Program-made: the position numbers and the translations under genes
Assembly (NCBI GenBank): GCA_041742255.1
Contig: JBGSIZ010000247.1
Span: forward strand, 1 to 46,064
DNA length: 46,064 nucleotides
Direction: 5' to 3'
DNA from: JBGSIZ01 sp041742255
Lineage (GTDB): Bacteria > Pseudomonadota > Alphaproteobacteria > Rhodobacterales > Rhodobacteraceae
Notes under the pieces: generated by a model
Databases searched by the model: none
What the model was told of the DNA's origin: nothing
The model's input: only the letters and a program-made list of their open reading frames with translations
Shown: positions 31,598-39,412 of the stretch, in pieces
Layout of the letters: the number at the start of each line of letters is the position of its first letter
Numbering within the stretch: the first letter of the stretch is position 1

Positions 31598-32713
31598 TCA
31601 GATCCAGAACTTCGGCTCAACCGTGGCGGCCCGCCTGCCTTCGGGGGTTTCAACCTCCACCCGCGTGCCCGCCGACCAATGGGTCATACGGACCATTCCA
31701 ATGGCCACAACAGTCCGAAAATCCGGGGACATCGCGGCCGATGTCACTTGGCCCACCCGCACATCGTCCGCAAACAACGGCCAAGCCCGGTCGCAAGGGG
31801 GCACGGGGCCGCTGATGGAAATAGGGCGGATTTGTTGGGTCGGGCCTTCTTTGGCCACGCGCAATAAGGCATCGCGGCCAATACAACCAATGGCGGCCTG
31901 CGTATCGCAAAACCGGCCCAAGCCACATTCGTGGGGGGTGTTGTCGCGGGTCATGTCGTTGCCATACGACAACAAACCACCTTCGATCCGCTCGATCAGA
32001 TTGGGGCACCCGGCACGGACCTGCAAATCGGCACCCGCTGCAAACAAGGCCTCCCACAAGGGCATGCCGATATCGCTGCCTTGCACATAAATCTCGTATC
32101 CGCCTTGTTTGGAGTATCCGGACCGGGCAATCACCAACTCGCGTCCGGCAAACGAAAACCACCCGAACCGGAAAAACCGAACGGCGCGCACGTCGTCGCC
32201 AAAAACCCGCGCCATCAGATCGTCCGCTTTGGGGCCCTGCACAGCCAAAGGCGACACATCAGGTTCCTCCACCAGCACATCCAACCGATACCCAAGTGCG
32301 ACGGCCTTGACCCACAACAGCAAATCGCTGTCGGCAATGGAAATCCACCAATGATCCTCGGCCAACTTGACAGCCACCGGATCGTTCAACATGCCGCCCG
32401 TCTCATCCACAATCGGGACATAGCAACATTGACCGGGGACCATCCTGCGCAAATCCCGGGGCGTCAGCATCTGCATCAGGCGGGCGGCATCCGGTCCTCT
32501 GATCTCGACCTGACGTTCACAGGCAACGTCCCAGACCTGCACATGCTGTTTCAGGTGGTGATAATCGGCGGTGACACTCTCAAACACGGTCGGCAACAGC
32601 ATCCGGTTGTAAACAGTGTATCCCTTGACGCCCGCAGCCTCCACACCGTCAGAAAACGGGGTGCGGCGGACGCGGCGCGACGGGGCGATAACCGCGCCGG
32701 ACAGGGCTGTCAT
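31598..32713 (-). CDS. dmdA: Dimethylsulfoniopropionate demethylase
   Basis: This 371-residue GcvT-fold enzyme moves a methyl group from DMSP to tetrahydrofolate, giving methylmercaptopropionate. The DmdA-type N-terminus is clear (SRRVRRTPFSDGVEAAGVKGYTVYNRMLLPTVF). It is followed by VWDVACERQVEIRGPDA, LTPRDLRRM, NDPVAVKLAEDHWWISIADSD, and the FGWFSFAGRELVIARSGYSKQGGYEIYV segment. This sequence group is distinct from glycine-cleavage GcvT. ATG 32713 overlaps the DUF1326 stop (ATGA). With acuI next and a divergent GntR regulator upstream, the setting matches known roseobacter dmdA loci, apart from the two DUF genes between regulator and dmdA. Confidence 0.95.
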   Translation of the reverse strand: MTALSGAVIAPSRRVRRTPFSDGVEAAGVKGYTVYNRMLLPTVFESVTADYHHLKQHVQVWDVACERQVEIRGPDAARLMQMLTPRDLRRMVPGQCCYVPIVDETGGMLNDPVAVKLAEDHWWISIADSDLLLWVKAVALGYRLDVLVEEPDVSPLAVQGPKADDLMARVFGDDVRAVRFFRFGWFSFAGRELVIARSGYSKQGGYEIYVQGSDIGMPLWEALFAAGADLQVRAGCPNLIERIEGGLLSYGNDMTRDNTPHECGLGRFCDTQAAIGCIGRDALLRVAKEGPTQQIRPISISGPVPPCDRAWPLFADDVRVGQVTSAAMSPDFRTVVAIGMVRMTHWSAGTRVEVETPEGRRAATVEPKFWI

Positions 32714-33393
32714 GCCTGCGGACCTTTCCAATCGATCTGACAAATCTCGGCGCTGCGACCATCGAAGTCCCACACGCGGCCATAGGCGCGCACGCGACCC
32801 TTGCCCGCCTGGGCGATGGTGATGTCGGGGCCCATCCAATATCCGGTGTTGGACACCACAACCTCTTGGTCTGCATCCTTGCCGGTGATCGGGGTGACCT
32901 CGCCCTGGATCTTCTTGCCCACCATCAGACGCCGGGTGCGGCCTTCGGTTTCGTAACTGACCGGGGCGCGTTCTGCGCCCAGAAACTCACTGACCATGAC
33001 GGCAAACAACCCCGTGGTGCCCCGCGCCTTGCCCGAAAAAATCTGGATCAGGCCTTGATAGGCGGCATCGCTGGCCCGTTCGTCGATATAAGCGGCGGCT
33101 TTCCAGTTGCCGCGCCCCATATTGCCGGGAATATCCATCAGCAGACCAACATTCAGCCCGCCCAGATCTTCGCCGTTGTAATGCCCCCGGTCAATCCGGA
33201 CCCCCACCCAAGCCTGACAATAGCCTTCGGTCGGGGGATGCTTGCCCAAACTGACAACGCAGGGGCAAAACACGGTGCAATTGCAGTTCAGGATCAATTC
33301 GCCCTTGATCTCCCATGGGACCAATTGGGGGGACACAGGGGCCGCCGCCGGGTGGCGGCTCGATATGGTTGCAGGCAGTCGGTCGGTCGCCAT
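32710..33393 (-). CDS. DUF1326 protein with CxC...CxC metal-binding motif
   Basis: This 227-residue DUF1326 protein has the hallmark cysteine cluster CNCTVFCPC at residues 37-45 (Cys37, 39, 43, 45), probably a metal site, in the context WEIKGELILNCNC. No signal peptide is evident, so it is likely cytosolic. The remaining domain is beta-rich (NVGLLMDIPGNMGRGNWKAAAYID). It sits 11 bases after the DUF2182 gene and overlaps dmdA by ATGA. DUF1326 and DUF2182 genes are commonly adjacent; the function of the pair is not established. ATG 33393 has AAGGAGA upstream. Confidence 0.9.
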   Translation of the reverse strand: MATDRLPATISSRHPAAAPVSPQLVPWEIKGELILNCNCTVFCPCVVSLGKHPPTEGYCQAWVGVRIDRGHYNGEDLGGLNVGLLMDIPGNMGRGNWKAAAYIDERASDAAYQGLIQIFSGKARGTTGLFAVMVSEFLGAERAPVSYETEGRTRRLMVGKKIQGEVTPITGKDADQEVVVSNTGYWMGPDITIAQAGKGRVRAYGRVWDFDGRSAEICQIDWKGPQA

Positions 33394-33404
33394 CGGTTTC
33401 TCCT

Positions 33405-34163
33405 TCAGATAAACGGCAGCACGATACCAGCCCCGATCAGGGCGGCACCCATAGGCCGGGTCAGATAACGCCCCACATCGGGCAATTTCTCAAACACCAT
33501 CAAAACGGTGGCCAGCCCCATGAACCCAAGGCTTTGAACTCCGCCCACAAACGCCAACGCCATCAACGCCCAACAGCATCCCAGACACACGGCACCCAAC
33601 CGCAGGCCCATGCGCCACGGGCCCTCCGCCCAATGGGCCATGAAAAACGTCAGGGGCATCCGGCATTTTGCCAGACACGCGGCCTTGAGCGGGGAAAACT
33701 GATAGACGCCCGCGCCAATCAACAGCCCGGACGCCAACCAGACGGACAGGCTGGCACCAAACGGGTCCGCCAGACCCAATCGCGCCAGCGCCATCTGCGC
33801 CCCGGCAAAAACCCCGGCCGCGCCGATCCAGACGGCCATGTATCCGGCCACCAATGCGGCGAATCCCCCCCGTGGGGCGGCACCTCGCGGCAGGTTGTCA
33901 TAGGTGGCAAAGGCCGGGAATGCGGTCGGGGCCATCATCGCACCCGCCATCAACGCCCACATCGCCCATAGCCGGAAATATCCGGTGCCATCCGCGCCCA
34001 CGGCACACAACGATTGCCAGAACTCCGGCCCGTAAATAACTGACAAGGCGCGGATATCGGATGGAACGGCCATCGCCCACAGCGCGCCCCATGACACCAG
34101 AACACCGGCAAACAACGCGATCCAATGCGCCCCTGACCACTGTCTGATTCCCGCCACGAACAT
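33405..34163 (-). CDS. DUF2182 integral membrane protein
   Basis: This 252-residue predicted metal-binding membrane protein of the DUF2182 family has about six helices. Typical pieces are MWALMAGAMMAPTAFPAFATYDNLP, YQFSPLKAACLAKCRMPLTFF with paired cysteines, and GLRLGAVCLGCCWALMAL with three cysteines. The Cys- and Met-rich helices suggest soft-metal (copper) or thiol chemistry. I chose ATG 34163; an in-frame TTG at 34196 would start inside the operator. It is the first gene of the DMSP operon and is divergent from the GntR gene. Confidence 0.88.
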   Translation of the reverse strand: MFVAGIRQWSGAHWIALFAGVLVSWGALWAMAVPSDIRALSVIYGPEFWQSLCAVGADGTGYFRLWAMWALMAGAMMAPTAFPAFATYDNLPRGAAPRGGFAALVAGYMAVWIGAAGVFAGAQMALARLGLADPFGASLSVWLASGLLIGAGVYQFSPLKAACLAKCRMPLTFFMAHWAEGPWRMGLRLGAVCLGCCWALMALAFVGGVQSLGFMGLATVLMVFEKLPDVGRYLTRPMGAALIGAGIVLPFI

Positions 34164-34197
34164 TGCGCCCCGCCTTTCGTTCCTCTTGCCAAACAAA

Positions 34198-34221
34198 TGT
34201 CAGACTTTTAAATGTCTGACA
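34198..34221. promoter_or_regulatory. Paired GTC-N-GAC operators between DUF2182-dmdA operon and GntR gene
   Basis: TGTCAGAC (34198-34205) and GTCTGACA (34214-34221) form an 8-bp perfect inverted repeat with an 8-base spacer. Each arm is itself a GTC-N-GAC half-palindrome of the FadR/GntR operator kind, with centres 15 bases apart. The right arm ends one base before the GntR start codon, and the left arm lies 34 bases from the DUF2182 start, so one protein could repress both directions. Confidence 0.8.
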
Positions 34222-34222
34222 A

Positions 34223-34966
34223 ATGAAAATCGATCCCGCCACCTCCACCGCCGACCTTTCCGCGCAAATCGCCACGGCGATCCGGGATGCGATCATGTCG
34301 GGGGCATTGCCGATCGACGAACGGCTTCCGTCCGAGGCGGACCTATCGGAAACCTTTGGCGTCTCCCGCCCCACCGTGCGCGAGGCGCTCAAACGGCTGG
34401 CGGCGCAATCGCTGATCCGGACACAGCGCGGGGCGACGGGTGGGGCCTTTGTGAATCGCCTGTCCTATGCGGACGCCTATGGGCAGCATATCACCACTTC
34501 CACGCTCCTACTCTCGATGAACGCGGTCAGTTTCAGCACGGCATGCGAGGCGCGGTTCGCCCTTGAACGGGCCTGTGCCCCCCTCGCCTGCGCCCGGCGC
34601 ACCCCGGATCATCTGGCCACCATGCGGGCCGAGGCATTTCGGCAATCGCAACCGGGGCTGACGGATGAAAGCTTTTGCGCCTCCGACGTGGCCTTTCATC
34701 GGGCACTTGTGGACGCGGCACAAAATCCGGTCCTGTCGTATCAACTCGCCGGGGCGGTCGAGGCGATGCAACCGTTGATGAATATGGTCACCTTTGGGGC
34801 ACGGTCGCGGGAACGGATCACCGCGATTCACGGGGCGATTGCTACGGCGGTTGAGGCACAGGATGCCGCGACCTGCGATACCCTCCTCGCCGATCTGGCC
34901 CTTTACACCATGGAACTGGCCGAAACGGTCATGCGGGCGCGGGCCAAACAGCCGCCCACGACGTGA
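34223..34966 (+). CDS. GntR-family (FadR/FCD) regulator, candidate DMSP-operon regulator
   Basis: This 247-residue regulator has an N-terminal winged helix (RDAIMSGALPIDERLPSEADLSETFGVSRPTVREALKRLA, about residues 21-60) and a wing QRGATGGAFV. An all-helical FCD effector domain with metal-type ligands follows (SDVAFHRALVDAAQNP, AIHGAIA). It is divergent from DUF2182-DUF1326-dmdA-acuI. A GntR gene beside dmdA is known in Ruegeria pomeroyi, so control of DMSP demethylation is the leading hypothesis. The ATG touches the operator and no Shine-Dalgarno sequence is present, suggesting a leaderless mRNA or an internal start. Confidence 0.88.
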   Translation: MKIDPATSTADLSAQIATAIRDAIMSGALPIDERLPSEADLSETFGVSRPTVREALKRLAAQSLIRTQRGATGGAFVNRLSYADAYGQHITTSTLLLSMNAVSFSTACEARFALERACAPLACARRTPDHLATMRAEAFRQSQPGLTDESFCASDVAFHRALVDAAQNPVLSYQLAGAVEAMQPLMNMVTFGARSRERITAIHGAIATAVEAQDAATCDTLLADLALYTMELAETVMRARAKQPPTT

Positions 34967-35017
34967 CAAGTTCACGGGGCGATCTACCTTCGCACTTCAA
35001 AATCAGAAAGCCCCACC

Positions 35018-35362
35018 ATGGACATCCTCAACATCCTGTTTGCGCTCGTCTCCATCGGTCTGGGAGCGTTTGGCTGGCTCGCCCCCCGCTACACCCTCGA
35101 AACGCTGGACCTGACGGCAGGACCATCGGGGATGGGCCCATCAGAAATCCGGGCCTCGGCTGGGGCGCTGTTCATCGGTATGGGGGTCGGGGCGCTGATC
35201 CTTGGCGGGGCCTCGGCCTACGCGATGCTCGGGTTCTGCTGGGCGGGGGCGGCGGTCGGTCGGGCCACATCACTGGCTCTTGACGGGCAGTCCACCAAAA
35301 AATGGGGGTTCTTCGGGGTCGAGGCGGCGGTGGCCACCGCCGCACTCTGGGTCAATCTCTGA
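35018..35362 (+). CDS. DUF4345-like small membrane protein
   Basis: This 114-residue protein has four hydrophobic helices (about residues 4-22, 45-60, 64-80 and 95-112) and the DUF4345-type features ASAGALFIGMGVGALILGG and FCWAGAAVGRATSLALDG. Function unknown. It follows the GntR gene after 51 bases on the same strand and converges with the LCCL gene, with four bases between the stops. Confidence 0.75.
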   Translation: MDILNILFALVSIGLGAFGWLAPRYTLETLDLTAGPSGMGPSEIRASAGALFIGMGVGALILGGASAYAMLGFCWAGAAVGRATSLALDGQSTKKWGFFGVEAAVATAALWVNL

Positions 35363-35366
35363 TCGG

Positions 35367-36011
35367 TTACTTCAGGTTCCAGTCGAACACAAAACTTTCG
35401 CCATATTTGCCCCAACTGCGGGTCGAAATGCCGTTCCGGCTGTTTTCGACATACTCATCCAGACCAGCCGTTGCCAACAACCGGACAACGCCGGCACCCG
35501 TGCCCAATACGCCCTCGAACTGGGCGGCGGTGCAGATATCGCTATCCCCGGTGAACGGGCTGCTGCCCCAAACCGACCCGGACCGGGCCGGGTTTGCGGG
35601 ACAGGCGCAGGTCAACGGGCTTTCCTTGGCGGAAAATCCCCGACATTCAGCGACATCCATCGCAGGCACGACAAACTGCACCGAAAACGGATAAGACCCC
35701 CAACTGCGGGTTGTCACGCCGTTCTGTTCGGACCCGTCATAGCGGGCCAGCCCGTCGACGGCTTCCACGACAATTTCGCCGCCCTCGGTGCCGATAACGC
35801 CGGAATGGCGGGCGGCGGCGCACAGATCACTGTCGCCTGTATAGGGGCCAACACCCCAAACCGACGACCCAACCGCGCCGGGGGCGCAGGTGCAGGTCAA
35901 ACTCGGCGTGCCCGTCGGATACCGCCCGCACATCGGCGCGGATTGCGCCACGGCGGCAGACCCCGCCGCGGAAAAGAACATGACACCAATCGCAAAAACA
36001 AATTTATCCAT
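35367..36011 (-). CDS. Secreted protein with two LCCL domains
   Basis: This 214-residue protein has a signal peptide (MDKFVFAIGVMFFSAAGSA followed by AVAQS) and two LCCL-like repeats. Repeat 1 runs over about residues 28-118 (SVWGVGPYTGDSDLCAAARHSGVIG, YDGSEQNGVTTRSWGSYPFSVQF). Repeat 2 runs over about 124-212 (SVWGSSPFTGDSDICTAAQFEGVLG, YVENSRNGISTRSWGKYGESFVFDW). Cysteines are placed for disulfides (CTCAPG and CACPAN before each). It is probably periplasmic or exported; LCCL domains are thought to bind lipids or polysaccharide. I chose ATG 36011 because it gives a clean signal peptide and has GAGAGG upstream. No operon partner is evident; ssrA is divergent. Confidence 0.82.
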   Translation of the reverse strand: MDKFVFAIGVMFFSAAGSAAVAQSAPMCGRYPTGTPSLTCTCAPGAVGSSVWGVGPYTGDSDLCAAARHSGVIGTEGGEIVVEAVDGLARYDGSEQNGVTTRSWGSYPFSVQFVVPAMDVAECRGFSAKESPLTCACPANPARSGSVWGSSPFTGDSDICTAAQFEGVLGTGAGVVRLLATAGLDEYVENSRNGISTRSWGKYGESFVFDWNLK

Positions 36012-36106
36012 AGCCCTCTCCAAAATATGGCAGGCCGCGAACGCCGCAGCCCGCGACCGGAATGCTACGGGGGCGGGATATTTCATGGCAAGCCCCTTGG
36101 ACGGTC

Positions 36107-36135
36107 TTGAGTAACCGGGCACATGCGCCTATGTC
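36107..36135 (+). promoter_or_regulatory. Possible ssrA promoter
   Basis: TTGAGT (36107-36112) and TATGTC (36130-36135) are spaced by 17 bases. An alternative perfect TATAAT at 36172-36177 has no good -35 and lies too close to the acceptor RNA. TATGTC is also one arm of an inverted repeat with GACATA. Confidence 0.3.
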
Positions 36136-36460
36136 TCGACAGTCCCTCGGGACTATGGACATAAACGCACCTATAATAAGCGGATCGGACCCGGGGGCGG
36201 TACCCGGCGACTCCACCAAACCTCCCTCATTGGGGGCCGATGGGGTCGAAACAGGATCGACGAACGTCTAAAAAGGCCAGCTTTGTCTCGGTGAGCCACC
36301 ACCGTTATCGGTGCAAATTGTACAGTTGCCAATGACAACCGTGCTCCGGCAATGGCTTTGGCTGCGTAAGCAGTTCGAGTCGCCGAAACTAAGCCCTTGC
36401 GCCTAGCAGCGTAAGGCGGGGTTCGCAGGCACCTGGCAACAGAAGCCTGCACTTTCCTTC
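36130..36460 (+). ncRNA. ssrA: tmRNA, circularly permuted two-piece type
   Basis: The gene is permuted as in alphaproteobacteria. The acceptor piece comes first: T-arm CCGGG-GGCGGTA-CCCGG, acceptor strand CGACTCC and ACCA ending at 36218. A 23-base excised spacer follows, then the coding piece starts GGGGTCG at 36242, which pairs with CGACTCC over seven positions, continuing AAACAGGATCGACG like the tmRNA D-region. The resume codon is GCC at 36328 and the tag reads ANDNRAPAMALAA with TAA at 36367-36369, the stop lying in the loop of CTGC-GTAA-GCAG. A late pseudoknot-type stem GCAGGC/GCCTGC closes near 36450. Both outer ends are approximate; a 36130-36162 hairpin may belong to the acceptor piece. 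Confidence 0.93.
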
Positions 36461-36518
36461 TCATTCAAAATGCGACTGGCGTTTGACAGGTCCTCTTACC
36501 CCCTTCAGTGTGGACCAC

Positions 36519-37178
36519 ATGATCCGAAACCTGACACTTCCGGCGATCCTTTGTCTTGCCCTTTGCGGCTCATCGGCACCCGCCTGTGAAACGGCCCTTC
36601 TATTGACCATCGACGTGTCTAACTCCATCGACGTGGCGGAATACCGGGTGCAAACCGATGGCATAGCCGACGCGCTGTCCGATCCCAAAATCGTAGACGC
36701 GCTGGTCGCCGGACAAATCGCGGTCGCCGTGGTGCAATGGTCTGGGGCCGACAAACAGGAACTGTCGCTGCCGTGGACCCGAATTCTCAGTGCGTTAGAT
36801 GCGGAAACCCTCGAACTTCAGGCCCGGTTGATGCCGCGCGCATTCACCCTTTCGGACACCGCTCCGGCGCAAGCAATCCAGTTTTCCTTGGATCAATTCA
36901 GCGCGGTAAACGACTGTAAAAGAAAGGTTATCGACATATCCGGCGACGGCACCGCCAATGCGGGCACCGACGTGCGGCTGGCCCGCAACGCCGCCCAAAC
37001 CGCAGGCGTCACGATCAACGCTATCGCAATCGAAAGCCTTGGCGTGGCGATCTCCACGTTTTTCCAACGCTCCGTCATCACGCGGGACGGCTTTGTCATT
37101 ACGGCACGCGGTCACCGGGAATATCCGGCGGCGATCCGGGCAAAAATCCTGCGGGAAATCTCTGTTTCGCTGTTCTGA
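36519..37178 (+). CDS. DUF1194 VWA-like secreted protein
   Basis: This 219-residue protein has a short signal peptide (MIRNLTLPAILCLALCGSSAPA) and a von Willebrand A-like fold. The first strand ends DVSNSIDVAEY, a MIDAS-type D-x-S-x-S pattern; AVVQWSGADKQ and VIDISGDGTANAGTD follow, typical of DUF1194. It is probably periplasmic. Function unknown. I chose ATG 36519; an in-frame TTG at 36483 would add twelve residues before the signal peptide. It follows ssrA by about 60 bases and lies 114 bases before the ChrB-type gene. Confidence 0.85.
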   Translation: MIRNLTLPAILCLALCGSSAPACETALLLTIDVSNSIDVAEYRVQTDGIADALSDPKIVDALVAGQIAVAVVQWSGADKQELSLPWTRILSALDAETLELQARLMPRAFTLSDTAPAQAIQFSLDQFSAVNDCKRKVIDISGDGTANAGTDVRLARNAAQTAGVTINAIAIESLGVAISTFFQRSVITRDGFVITARGHREYPAAIRAKILREISVSLF

Positions 37179-37292
37179 CGGGATTGACCGGGCCAACATT
37201 GCCCCGCTATGACACGGCCCAAGGGGTCGGCGATCACCCCAAGAGGCCCCGGCCGCGCATCGCATCCCTGCAACACGTCCAGAGGATGCCCC

Positions 37293-38096
37293 ATGCCCGG
37301 ATTTTCAGAAATTACCTGCGCCCAATTGTTCCGCCTGATCGGAACGCCAGCCGCACCTGTCCTGTTGGACGTGCGGATCGCCGACGACATTACCGCAGAC
37401 CCGTTCACCCTTCCCTGCGCACGCCAAGTGGCGCACACCGACATCGGGGGCCTGATCCCCGAATTGATTGGGTGCCGGGTTGTCGTGATCTGCCACCGTG
37501 GCCGCAAACTGTCGCATGGTGTGGCGGCCCTGTTGCGGGCGCACGGCATCGCGGCGGAATCCCTTGCGGGTGGGATGGTGGAATGGGCGGCGGCGAACCT
37601 TCCGCGCACCGCCCTCGCGGCGCGGCCCGCCCCCGGAACGCGCTGGGTCACCCGGTCGCGGCCCAAGATTGACCGGATCGCTTGCCCATGGTTGATCCGG
37701 CGGTTCGTCGATCCACAGGCACAGTTTCTCTATGTGCCAGCGGTGGATGTCGTGGATGTGGCGGATAAATTCGGGGCAATCCCCTTTGACATCGACGGCG
37801 TGCCCTACTCCCACCGGGGCGACGCTTGCACCTTTGACACGCTGCTGGACGTCTTCGGGCTGCAGTCGGACGGGCTGAACCGATTGGCGACAGTGATCCG
37901 GGGGGCGGACACGGACCGGCACGACCTGCACCCGGCCGCGGCGGGGCTTCTGGCGATCTCGGTCGGTCTGTCGCGGATGTATCGGGATGATATCGAACAA
38001 CTCGCCGCCGGACTTCCGCTCTATGACGCGCTCTACCGATGGGCGCGGGACGGATCGGACGAAGGGCACGATTGGGTGCCGGGGGCGCCGCAATGA
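37293..38096 (+). CDS. chrB: Rhodanese-like domain fused to ChrB C-terminal domain
   Basis: This 267-residue protein starts with a rhodanese-like domain (about residues 1-108, VVVICHRGRKLSHGVAALL with active-site-type Cys67). It is followed by a ChrB C-terminal domain (WVTRSRPKIDRIACPWLIRRFVDP, then PYSHRGDACTFDTLLDVF). ChrB proteins accompany chromate transporters and are thought to sense or help in chromate resistance. The usual ChrB N-terminal domain is replaced by the rhodanese part. GAGGA lies before ATG 37293; a longer frame from 37209 is less likely. It overlaps chrA by ATGA. Confidence 0.85.
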   Translation: MPGFSEITCAQLFRLIGTPAAPVLLDVRIADDITADPFTLPCARQVAHTDIGGLIPELIGCRVVVICHRGRKLSHGVAALLRAHGIAAESLAGGMVEWAAANLPRTALAARPAPGTRWVTRSRPKIDRIACPWLIRRFVDPQAQFLYVPAVDVVDVADKFGAIPFDIDGVPYSHRGDACTFDTLLDVFGLQSDGLNRLATVIRGADTDRHDLHPAAAGLLAISVGLSRMYRDDIEQLAAGLPLYDALYRWARDGSDEGHDWVPGAPQ

Positions 38097-39343
38097 CCCC
38101 TTGGCCGGATTTATTGCGCACCTTCGGCTATATCGGGCTGATGTCGTTCGGGGGGCCAGCGGCGCAAATCGCGCTGATGCACCGGGTTCTTGTGGATGAC
38201 CGTAAATGGCTGACCGAGGCTGAATTTCTGCGCGCCCTGTCGTTCTGCATGCTCCTCCCCGGACCCGAGGCGATGCAGCTAGCGACCTATGCAGGCTGGA
38301 AATTGCGCGGGCTGCGGGGCGGGTTGATCGGCGGGGGCCTGTTCGTCCTGCCGGGGGCCTGCGTCATCTTCGGGCTTGCACTTCTCTATGCGTCCTTCGG
38401 AACACTCCCGCTTGTCCAGGCGGCATTTCTGGGGATCAAGGCGGCAGTGGTCATCATCGTGATCGAGGCGATCCTCAAGGTCGGCAAACGCGCGCTCAAG
38501 GGGCGGGCACATTGGGCTATCGCAGTGGCAGGGTTCGTCGCACTATTCGCGCTGCACCTGCCCTTCCCGTTTGTGGTGGTCTGCGCGGGCATCGCGGGGG
38601 CGTTGGTGCTGCCCCGGTCGGCGGCCCACACCACCGGAACACTCACCTTTGGGCCCAGCCTGCGGATCATCGGGATCGGCGGAGCACTCTGGGCGGCACC
38701 ACTCGTATTTGCAGTGCTCAGCGGACAAACCTTCCTGCTGGATGTGGGATTATTCTTTTCAAAACTGGCAGTCGTGACATTCGGTGGGGCCTACGCGGTT
38801 CTGTCCTACATGACCCAAGAGGTGGTGCAGACCTACGGCTGGATCGACACGGCCACGATGCTGGACGCACTGGGGCTTGCGGAAACCACGCCGGGGCCAT
38901 TGATCCTCGTGACACAGTTCGTGGCGATCCTTGCTGGGATCGGCCAAGGGGGCACGGGTCTAGGAGTGTTGGCGGGGGGCATGGCGCTTTGGGTGACGTT
39001 CGTGCCCTGCTTTATCTGGATATTTGCGGGGGCGCCCTTGATGGATTGGCTGGGGGGGCGGCCCGGCCTGTCGGCGGCACTCGCGGGGATCACGGCGGCG
39101 GTCGTGGGGGTCATCGCCAATATCTCGGTCTGGTTCGCGGCGCACCTCCTGTTCGGGCAAATCGGCACGGCCACTGCGGGTCCAATTTCGGTGCTTTGGC
39201 CAGTCTGGACCAGCCTTGATCTGGTGGCGCTTGGGTTGACGGTTCTGGCTGGGGTCTTGCTTTTGTGGCGCAAACCGCCGCTTTTGTGGGTGCTGTGCAT
39301 CATGGGGGCGGCCGGGTTGGGGTTGGGCGTGTTTGCGGGCTGA
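38093..39343 (+). CDS. chrA: Chromate transporter ChrA
   Basis: This 416-residue full-length (two-domain) CHR-family membrane protein has two homologous halves. Half 1 opens LLRTFGYIGLMSFGGPAAQIALMHR with SFCMLLPGPEAMQLATYAGW. Half 2 has FSKLAVVTFGGAYAVLSYMTQEVV and GLAETTPGPLILVTQFVAILAG. The inverted-repeat architecture and the FGGP/PGP motifs are diagnostic. It exports chromate driven by the proton gradient; sulfate-like oxyanions may be the natural relatives. ATG 38093 overlaps the ChrB-type stop, so the two proteins are coupled. Confidence 0.93.
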   Translation: MTPWPDLLRTFGYIGLMSFGGPAAQIALMHRVLVDDRKWLTEAEFLRALSFCMLLPGPEAMQLATYAGWKLRGLRGGLIGGGLFVLPGACVIFGLALLYASFGTLPLVQAAFLGIKAAVVIIVIEAILKVGKRALKGRAHWAIAVAGFVALFALHLPFPFVVVCAGIAGALVLPRSAAHTTGTLTFGPSLRIIGIGGALWAAPLVFAVLSGQTFLLDVGLFFSKLAVVTFGGAYAVLSYMTQEVVQTYGWIDTATMLDALGLAETTPGPLILVTQFVAILAGIGQGGTGLGVLAGGMALWVTFVPCFIWIFAGAPLMDWLGGRPGLSAALAGITAAVVGVIANISVWFAAHLLFGQIGTATAGPISVLWPVWTSLDLVALGLTVLAGVLLLWRKPPLLWVLCIMGAAGLGLGVFAG

Positions 39344-39412
39344 TCGGGCGCGCACCCTCTTTCATCCCGGCAAGAATCCCTTATGCTGATCCCAACAGCC
39401 GGAGGTGCCCCC

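Noticed and set aside
34142..34148. Third GTCTGA-like site inside the DUF2182 start region
   Set aside because: It reads GTCTGAT, lacks the final GAC half-site, and lies within coding sequence; chance is likely.
36172..36177. Perfect TATAAT as the ssrA -10 element
   Set aside because: No acceptable -35 lies upstream, and a start about 7 bases later would leave an acceptor RNA of only about 35 nucleotides, too short for the two-piece tmRNA.
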